A DNA stretch of 6,039 bases from Acidobacteriota bacterium (GTDB lineage Bacteria > Acidobacteriota > Aminicenantia > UBA2199): contig JAKAGC010000275.1 of the NCBI GenBank assembly GCA_021817755.1, positions 1 to 6,039 of the forward strand, in the 5' to 3' direction. The notes under the pieces were generated by a model. That model ran no database searches. It saw only the letters and a list, made by a program, of their open reading frames with translations, and was not told where the DNA came from. Below, piece after piece: positions 1 to 5,197 of this stretch. Positions within the stretch are counted from its first letter, which is position 1; each line of letters starts with the position of its first letter. Made by a program: the position numbers and the translations under genes.

Positions 1-1
1 C

Positions 2-646
2 GTTAACAATCCCTATGTGTCTGTTGTATTCTGCGGGGTAAATTCAGCCATTTCACTCTATAACTACCCCGCCAATAATGTAACCGGTGTTTGCGAAAGA
101 GCTTTTATAAGAAGCAGCCTCGAACTTCTAAAAAAAGTAGTTCCCAATGTCTCAAGCTTTACAATCCTTTCTGAAGCAGGAAACACCAGCCAGGGATTTA
201 TCGATTACCTCCATGAATTAAACCTCCCCATTCAAATAGATAATATTGTTCTAACCCATGATTTCCACCAGTGGAAAGATGTAATTCTGTCATTGAAAAG
301 CGATGCATTGATCATTTATATGTACTACAATATTAAGGATCATGGAAAATTGGTTAATCCCGATGATGTTCTCTCCTGGACCATCAAAAATCTAAAAAAA
401 CCCTCCGTCGGTTTCGCCGATTTCGGGATCGAAGGAGGTATACTACTCGGCCGTACTGAATCCGGTTTCGAACAAGGCGAACTCGCAGCACAAAAAGTCG
501 TTGAGATTATACAGGGGAAAAATGCATCAGAGATTCCTGTCGATTACGGTCATAAAGGACTCATCCTTATAAATCGAAAAACAGCCCAAAAACTCGGAAT
601 CGACATATCACCCCTGAAATCTATTGCAGACCGAATCATCGATTAA
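2..646 (+). CDS. ABC transporter substrate-binding protein, PF04392-like (5' end missing)
   Basis: This is the C-terminal 214 residues of a periplasmic solute-binding protein. The reading frame is open to the left edge (V-N-N-P-Y precedes the GTG at 17), so that GTG is not the true start and any signal peptide lies outside. Family members are usually somewhat over 300 residues, so roughly the first third is missing. Recognisable features are the VVFCGVN strand at the lobe junction, the N-x-T-G-V segment (window residues 26-30), and the family-typical tail: an E-x-G-x-L-A-A-Q-K helix, then a basic strand LILINRKTAQKLGIDI near the end. PF04392 proteins bind small ligands for ABC importers; some bind aromatic amino acids. 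No permease or ATPase gene follows. A sensor kinase starts 26 nt downstream, so the protein may serve sensing rather than uptake; that role is inferred. The family call is firm; the ligand is unknown. Confidence 0.85.
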   Translation, partial: VNNPYVSVVFCGVNSAISLYNYPANNVTGVCERAFIRSSLELLKKVVPNVSSFTILSEAGNTSQGFIDYLHELNLPIQIDNIVLTHDFHQWKDVILSLKSDALIIYMYYNIKDHGKLVNPDDVLSWTIKNLKKPSVGFADFGIEGGILLGRTESGFEQGELAAQKVVEIIQGKNASEIPVDYGHKGLILINRKTAQKLGIDISPLKSIADRIID

Positions 647-672
647 AAATCAATTAAGGACTTATACTATAT

Positions 673-3312
673 ATGAAAATAAAAACCAGGCTAACCATTG
701 TCCTGCTCGTGAGTTATATCACTGTAATTGTTATCTTTATAGCTGTCAGTGTTACCCTTTTCATTGTCAATCAACAAAATAACCTTGAAGTATTTAAAAA
801 TGAACTTCTCGATCAGAATTCTCGCTTTATTAATGACTCATCTACGCTCTTCTTTAAACTTATCGATGAAAAACTCCTCGATGAAATTTCCCACAATCAA
901 TTAATCGAGTATATCAAAGAAATCGACCAACTCGAACGGGCTGTCATTGTCTTTGATTTCAATGGACATTCCCTCCTTAAAGGGCATTCCTCATATCAAT
1001 TGGAATCCCTTGTGACAAAAGAGAATATTTCCCGTCAGATTCAAAACTTTAAATCCAGAAATATTAAAAATTTCTCCATTGATAATTATGCCAATTTCAG
1101 GCAATCATCACAGTTCATTACTCCCAGAAAAATCTATTTGCAAATATATAATTCCATAGGACTCATTATCGGGTATGGAAAAAATCTCGATGAGATAAGA
1201 ACCCGGCTCGAATATGTGGAACGAAGTAATGATAAAAACCAGGATAAATTCGTAGTAAGTGCTTTATTCATTGTTATAATCGGGATTTTATTTATTATTA
1301 TTGCCGTATATATTTTTACTCGCAGAACGATCTTTGAACCAATCGGAGTACTAATTGACGGATTTGAGCGAGTCGCTAACGGAGAGCTCTTTCACAATAT
1401 CTCAGTCCGTTCAAACGACGAAATCGGACGCCTCACCCATGCTTTTAACCATATGACCCAAAACTTGAACCAATCTGTTAATGAAATAAGGGCAGCCAAT
1501 ATAAAACTCGATAGTTACTCCAGGGAATTGGAAGTTCGTGTAAAACTCCGTACAAAAGAATTATCAGATGTTGTCGAACAATTAAAACGAGAAATCGAAG
1601 ATAGAAAAAAAATCGAAGAAGAACTAAAAAAATCCCGTATAGAAGCCGAATCAGCTAATATGGCTAAATCCCAATTTCTAGCAAACATGAGCCATGAAAT
1701 CCGTACCCCTATGAATGCCATTATCGGTATGTCCGAACTAGTCATGGATACCCCTTTATCCTCTGAACAGGAGGAATATATTTCAACCTTGAAATCTTCC
1801 GCCGAATCATTACTCAATCTCCTAAACGATATCCTTGATTTCTCCAAAATCGAAGTCGGAAAAATGGATATCGAACCCATCGAATTCCATTTTAGAGAAT
1901 CCCTAGCAGAAGTCACTAAGAATCTTGCTATCGCAGCTCAACAAAAAGATATTGAATTAATTTATGACATTGATTTCAGTATCCCCAATATACTTATCGG
2001 AGATCCAGGAAGACTTAGACAAATTCTCACCAATCTTATCGGCAATGCTGTTAAATTTACAAACTCAGGTATCATTGTTCTTCGTGTAAAAATAGAAGGA
2101 TGGAAACCACCTACAAATGAAAGTTCAGCCCAAATCACTCTTTATTTTACTGTTTCTGATACAGGCATCGGTATACCCCATGAAAAACAAAAAATGATAT
2201 TTGAAAAATTCTATCAAACCGATAGCAGTATTACCAGAAAATTCGGCGGATCAGGTCTCGGATTGGCTATCTCGCGCCAACTGGTAAACTTGATGGGTGG
2301 GAATATTTGGGTACAAAGTCCAGGTGAATTACACGATCAAAGACCCGATACCCCTGGAAGTTCCTTCCATTTCACTCTTCCCTTCAAAATTGCACGAACC
2401 CATCACAATATGTGCGAACCCATTAAAATAAAAGAGCTTGCACAAATTCCAGTTCTAATTGTAGATGATAATTCTATAAATCGAAGAATTTACGAAGAAC
2501 TACTTAAACGATGGGGAATGGAACCCTATCTCGCTTATGATGCAATTAATGCTCTTGAAATTCTTCAGAAAAAAGCAGAACTTAAATTTTATTTCAAATG
2601 CATTCTTATAGATGTTCAAATGCCAGTTATGGATGGATTCCAACTCGTAAGACATATACGGGAAAATAACGCTCTAATGAATCCTCACATTATTATTCTT
2701 ACTTCTGCCGGTATGAAAGGGAATGGTGCATTATGCAAGGAACTCAGGGTCGATGCTTATTTACGAAAACCAGTTCCTTCAATGGAATTATTAAAAACAC
2801 TTCTTCTTGTCATGGGAAATCCTCCTGTGAAGCCTATAAATACCCCACTCGTTACCAGTCACAACCTTGAAAGCATATCGAAAAATATCCATATCCTTGT
2901 CGCAGAAGATAATCAAGTCAACCAGAAAATAATCGGACGAATGCTCGAAAAAAGAGGATATCTCGTCGATATTGTCAACAACGGTAGGGAATCCATTGAA
3001 AAATTTGTCGGTAATACCTACCAGCTCATTCTAATGGATATCCAGATGCCCGAACTTGACGGAATTGAAGCCACACGTTTAATTCGTCAACGCGAACAAC
3101 AATACAACCTACCTCACACCCCCATCATCGCTTTGACCGCCCATGCAATGAAAGGAGATCGTGAACGTTTTCTCAATGCCGGCATGGATTCGTATGTTTC
3201 CAAACCCATCAAGCAGCAAGAGCTAATCAGAATAATTGAACAGTTTTTAAATAATAATACATCCAACCATATCGAAGGAGGTTTACAGCATGAAGTACAG
3301 GAAACCCGATAA
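673..3312 (+). CDS. Membrane-bound hybrid sensor histidine kinase with two receiver domains
   Basis: An inner-membrane sensor kinase of 879 residues that should autophosphorylate and pass phosphate to its own receiver domains. Order: TM1 (7-33); extracytoplasmic domain (about 34-192) of no family I can name, perhaps Cache-like; TM2 (193-215); HAMP (about 216-270); charged coiled coil (about 270-335); HisKA with H341 in MSHEIRTPMN; HATPase_c with N-box N458, DTGIGI (496-501) and GGSGLGL (525-531); REC1 (about 594-712) with D598/D599, phospho-acceptor D647, T677, K699; REC2 (about 739-860) with E745/D746, acceptor D789, T822, K844. All catalytic residues are present, so both receivers should work. 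No HPt or output domain is present, so a separate HPt protein is expected. The ATG has a weak AAGGA at 656-660, 12 nt upstream; an in-frame stop at 655-657 blocks any longer form. The 26-nt gap to the binding-protein gene suggests one operon and a shared signal, as for TorT/TorS (inference). Confidence 0.95.
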   Translation: MKIKTRLTIVLLVSYITVIVIFIAVSVTLFIVNQQNNLEVFKNELLDQNSRFINDSSTLFFKLIDEKLLDEISHNQLIEYIKEIDQLERAVIVFDFNGHSLLKGHSSYQLESLVTKENISRQIQNFKSRNIKNFSIDNYANFRQSSQFITPRKIYLQIYNSIGLIIGYGKNLDEIRTRLEYVERSNDKNQDKFVVSALFIVIIGILFIIIAVYIFTRRTIFEPIGVLIDGFERVANGELFHNISVRSNDEIGRLTHAFNHMTQNLNQSVNEIRAANIKLDSYSRELEVRVKLRTKELSDVVEQLKREIEDRKKIEEELKKSRIEAESANMAKSQFLANMSHEIRTPMNAIIGMSELVMDTPLSSEQEEYISTLKSSAESLLNLLNDILDFSKIEVGKMDIEPIEFHFRESLAEVTKNLAIAAQQKDIELIYDIDFSIPNILIGDPGRLRQILTNLIGNAVKFTNSGIIVLRVKIEGWKPPTNESSAQITLYFTVSDTGIGIPHEKQKMIFEKFYQTDSSITRKFGGSGLGLAISRQLVNLMGGNIWVQSPGELHDQRPDTPGSSFHFTLPFKIARTHHNMCEPIKIKELAQIPVLIVDDNSINRRIYEELLKRWGMEPYLAYDAINALEILQKKAELKFYFKCILIDVQMPVMDGFQLVRHIRENNALMNPHIIILTSAGMKGNGALCKELRVDAYLRKPVPSMELLKTLLLVMGNPPVKPINTPLVTSHNLESISKNIHILVAEDNQVNQKIIGRMLEKRGYLVDIVNNGRESIEKFVGNTYQLILMDIQMPELDGIEATRLIRQREQQYNLPHTPIIALTAHAMKGDRERFLNAGMDSYVSKPIKQQELIRIIEQFLNNNTSNHIEGGLQHEVQETR
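3275..3282 (+). promoter_or_regulatory. Strong Shine-Dalgarno of the PPC gene, inside the kinase gene
   Basis: AAGGAGGT is a near-perfect complement to the 16S rRNA 3' end and sits 7 nt before the ATG at 3290. It lies within the last codons of the kinase gene, which continues to 3312. This fixes the PPC start and suggests translational coupling, with the PPC protein possibly made more efficiently than the kinase, whose own site is much weaker. Confidence 0.85.
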
Positions 3313-3721
3313 TCACACGTATGTTATTTCTCTCGCTCCAGGAGAAGAAATCATTGAAAAAATGGATTTATTTTTGGATTGGGAAAAAATTTCCAATGCT
3401 TATTTTACTGGAATCGGAGCTGTAAAAAAACTTGAACTTGCTCATTATCGTGTAGACAATCGCAAATACTCGTCCAAAATTTTTGAAGAGCCAATGGAAA
3501 TAGCCAATATGACCGGAAATGTCTTTTTATTTGATGGAAAGCCACTTGTTCACGTGCATGGGACTTTTTCCAACGATCGATTCGAAACATTTGCCGGGCA
3601 TCTTGTTAAAGGGATCATTTCTGCTGCTTGTGAAATTATACTTATCAAACTCGATTCCGATATTTCAAAAAAATTGAATGAGGAAATCGGCTTGAAATTA
3701 TTAAATATTATGCATTCTTAA
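3290..3721 (+). CDS. PPC/DUF296 domain protein (PF03479-like)
   Basis: A 143-residue cytoplasmic protein consisting of one PPC (plant and prokaryote conserved, DUF296) domain, the normal length for stand-alone bacterial members. Visible family features are the N-terminal L-A-P-G-E-E-I segment (15-21), GIGAV (41-45), the histidine pair in LVHVHGTF (H88, H90), and F-A-G-H-L (H104) followed by the closing E-I-I-L strand. The three histidines match positions conserved in prokaryotic members and could bind a metal (inference). The domain forms trimers in known structures. Databases often call these DNA-binding proteins because plant AHL proteins join the domain to an AT-hook; no AT-hook (R-G-R-P core) is present here, so DNA binding should not be assumed. 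The gene overlaps the kinase gene by 23 nt in another frame and has a strong ribosome binding site, so it is co-expressed with the kinase. Its biochemical role is unknown. Confidence 0.85.
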   Translation: MKYRKPDNHTYVISLAPGEEIIEKMDLFLDWEKISNAYFTGIGAVKKLELAHYRVDNRKYSSKIFEEPMEIANMTGNVFLFDGKPLVHVHGTFSNDRFETFAGHLVKGIISAACEIILIKLDSDISKKLNEEIGLKLLNIMHS

Positions 3722-3756
3722 AAGCACGAAAATCCAATATTATAGAATTAAATGCA
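3711..3756. repeat. Imperfect inverted repeat at the convergent gene ends
   Basis: TGCATTCTTAA (3711-3721) and TTAAATGCA (3748-3756) can pair over nine bases with a two-base bulge, around a loop of about 26 nt. The repeat spans the PPC stop codon and most of the 39-bp gap to the convergent lhgO gene. It could help end transcription from either side, but it is AT-rich, has a long loop and lacks a clear U-tract. No canonical terminator is visible in this gap. Confidence 0.25.
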
Positions 3757-3760
3757 CTTA

Positions 3761-4975
3761 TTATAAATTGAAATTTTTCTTCGCCAGTTCCCCAATCGTT
3801 TTACCGATATTAATAGAAGCTGTAGCAGCCGGTGAAGGGGCATTCAGGATATGGACCATATTTGCAGCTTCTTTGATTCGGAAATCGTCTACCAGGAATC
3901 CAGTCGATTCCAGTGCTTGTGCACGTACTCCCGCTCCTCCCACCGCAAGGTCCTTTTTCTCAACCACTGGCAGTAAGCGTTGAAGTGCTTTTGTAAAGGC
4001 ACGTTTACTATATGAACGATACATCTCATCAATTCCCATCTTCCAATACTGCAATGCCATTTTCCAGAACCCCATATAGGTAAATAATTCAAAATTATCT
4101 TTAAAAGAGAAACTCGTCTTTTTATATCCTTCCCGTTTAAATGCCAATACTGCATTCGGTCCCGCTTCAACTCCACCCCGTTTCATACGAGTAAAATGCA
4201 CACCCAGGAATGGAAAACGCGGATCAGGTACTGGATAAACAAGATTTTTAATAAGATACTCTTTCTCAACTCCCAGTTTATAATATTCCCCTCTAAACGG
4301 AATAATCTTTAAATTCGGATCAACACCACTCATACGAGCAATACGGTCCGATTGAAGTCCCCCACAATTTATAAGGTTTTTGCAAACCACGTCCCCTTTT
4401 GACGTTTCAAGGACGAGTTCACTCCCCTTCTTATTGATTTTCGTTACACGCGATTCCAGTTTAATCTCTCCACCATTGGCTTCAAATATTTCAGCATATT
4501 TCTTTACCACATTTACATAATCCACAATCCCCGTCTCAGGGACAAATAACCCTCCAACTCCCGTAACATACGGTTCATACTCTTTTATTTCTTCCCCACG
4601 AAGCCGTTTTATTCCTTGTATACCATTTGCTTTTCCTCTTTCTTCCAACTTTTCCAGATTGGGAAGTTCATCTTCGGACACAGCCACAACCACTTTTCCA
4701 CAACGTTCATAAGGTATCCCATGTACCTCGCAGAATTCATAAAGCTGTTCTCTTCCTATTGTACAATTCGTCGCTTTTAGTGAACCCGGTTTATAATACA
4801 ATCCCGAATGAATAACACCACTATTATTTCCTGTCTGGTGTGCTGCAAGTTGTTTTTCCGCTTCTATTACTACCAATGAGTATTTACTTTCATTAGAAAG
4901 CGCCATTGCCGTTGCCATTCCGACGATTCCACCACCGATTATCGCTATATCATAAACCCGCGTTTGTTCACGCAT
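3761..4975 (-). CDS. lhgO: L-2-hydroxyglutarate oxidase (FAD-dependent)
   Basis: A complete 404-residue flavoprotein, the usual length for the LhgO (LhgD/YgaF) family. It oxidises L-2-hydroxyglutarate to 2-oxoglutarate. The E. coli enzyme is reported to pass electrons to the respiratory chain or to oxygen. The N-terminal Rossmann motif is GGGIVG (14-19), with E38 closing the ADP-ribose site. The family signature HQTGNNSGVIHSGLYY follows at 46-61. Further family blocks are FLGVHFTR and EAGPNAVLAF in the middle, GGAGVRAQ, and the closing segment NAPSPAATAS with a last FAD-contact helix. The ATG is supported by GGAGGA at 4981-4986, 5 nt upstream, and the protein starts just before the FAD motif. 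A promoter lies about 40 bp farther upstream. The gene converges on the PPC gene. A more general DAO-family oxidase is possible, but the signature blocks favour LhgO strongly. Confidence 0.92.
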   Translation of the reverse strand: MREQTRVYDIAIIGGGIVGMATAMALSNESKYSLVVIEAEKQLAAHQTGNNSGVIHSGLYYKPGSLKATNCTIGREQLYEFCEVHGIPYERCGKVVVAVSEDELPNLEKLEERGKANGIQGIKRLRGEEIKEYEPYVTGVGGLFVPETGIVDYVNVVKKYAEIFEANGGEIKLESRVTKINKKGSELVLETSKGDVVCKNLINCGGLQSDRIARMSGVDPNLKIIPFRGEYYKLGVEKEYLIKNLVYPVPDPRFPFLGVHFTRMKRGGVEAGPNAVLAFKREGYKKTSFSFKDNFELFTYMGFWKMALQYWKMGIDEMYRSYSKRAFTKALQRLLPVVEKKDLAVGGAGVRAQALESTGFLVDDFRIKEAANMVHILNAPSPAATASINIGKTIGELAKKNFNL

Positions 4976-4980
4976 GTTTG

Positions 4981-4986
4981 TCCTCC
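4981..4986 (-). promoter_or_regulatory. Shine-Dalgarno of lhgO
   Basis: On the minus strand this reads GGAGGA, 5 nt before the ATG that ends at 4975. It decides the lhgO start. Confidence 0.8.
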
Positions 4987-5009
4987 GATAAATTTTGATT
5001 TAATAGCTT

Positions 5010-5021
5010 CTGTTTTAACAG
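5010..5021. repeat. Inverted repeat CTGTT-tt-AACAG over the lhgO -10 box
   Basis: Two perfect 5-bp arms (5010-5014 and 5017-5021) with a two-base centre cover the whole -10 hexamer of the predicted lhgO promoter. The size and position suit a repressor half-site pair, but a 5-bp repeat can occur by chance in AT-rich DNA. Confidence 0.4.
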
Positions 5022-5040
5022 ATAAATAACCTCATGTCAA
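5012..5040 (-). promoter_or_regulatory. Sigma70-type promoter of lhgO
   Basis: The minus strand shows a perfect -35 box TTGACA (5040-5035), a 17-bp spacer and a -10 box TAAAAC (5017-5012; 4 of 6 consensus bases). An extended -10 TG lies one base before it (TGtTAAAAC). The predicted transcription start is near 5005, giving a leader of about 30 nt that holds the ribosome binding site. The -10 and -35 boxes are each overlapped by an inverted repeat, so repression at this promoter is plausible. No experimental support is available. Confidence 0.6.
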
Positions 5041-5054
5041 GAGGCAAGTTATTT
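5024..5054. repeat. Nested inverted repeat spanning the lhgO -35 box
   Basis: Outer arms AAATAAC (5024-5030) and GTTATTT (5048-5054) are perfect 7-bp complements. Inside lies the 15-bp near-palindrome CCTCATGTCAAGAGG (5030-5044, six of seven pairs match), which contains the -35 box. The combined structure is a possible operator; an RNA hairpin with a GCAA bulge is less likely because it lies upstream of the predicted transcription start. Confidence 0.45.
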
Positions 5055-5082
5055 GAAGAAATATTTCGTATTCCAATTATTT

Positions 5083-5102
5083 GAGCCACCCACAGGTCGC
5101 CC
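5083..5102 (-). other. GC-rich imperfect hairpin downstream of the flavin oxidoreductase gene
   Basis: On the minus strand GGGCGACC (5102-5095) can pair with GGTGGCTC (5090-5083) around the loop TGTG. The pairing has one G-G mismatch and one G-U pair. It stands out in an AT-rich spacer about 95 bp after the oxidoreductase stop and could slow or end transcription. It is followed by AAATAATTGG rather than a U-tract, so it is not a standard intrinsic terminator. Confidence 0.25.
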
Positions 5103-5117
5103 TTACCTTTATATTTT

Positions 5118-5158
5118 ATTCAATTTTTATTAAAACTAATTTTAACAAATTCAATTTT
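5118..5158. repeat. AT-rich direct repeat ATTCAATTTT with an inverted repeat between copies
   Basis: ATTCAATTTT occurs at 5118-5127 and 5149-5158, 31 bp apart, or about three helical turns. Between the copies lies TTAAAA-CTAA-TTTTAA (5130-5145). The block sits about 80 bp upstream of the lhgO -35 box. It could be a bent or regulator-bound site, but low complexity makes chance likely. A shorter direct repeat, CTATATCA, lies at 5171-5178 and 5185-5192. Confidence 0.3.
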
Positions 5159-5197
5159 GGAAGAAGGTTGCTATATCACCACTCCTATATCATATAA

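Noticed and set aside
17..19. GTG as the true start of the binding-protein gene
   Set aside because: The frame continues upstream to the edge with family-like residues, no ribosome binding site precedes it, and the protein would lack its first lobe and signal peptide.
663..668. TATACT as a -10 box for a separate kinase promoter
   Set aside because: No matching -35 box is found 16-18 bp upstream, and transcription would start at the ATG itself. Co-transcription with the upstream gene is simpler.
1515..1916. 133-residue open frame on the minus strand inside the kinase gene
   Set aside because: It is antisense to the coiled-coil and HisKA region, has a Ser-rich composition typical of a reversed frame, and shows no family features.
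3889..4176. 95-residue minus-strand frame inside lhgO
   Set aside because: It overlaps the strongly supported lhgO coding frame and shows no recognisable domain.
5058..5067. 10-bp palindrome GAAATATTTC
   Set aside because: It is AT-only at its core, lies outside the core promoter and is of a length expected by chance in such DNA.
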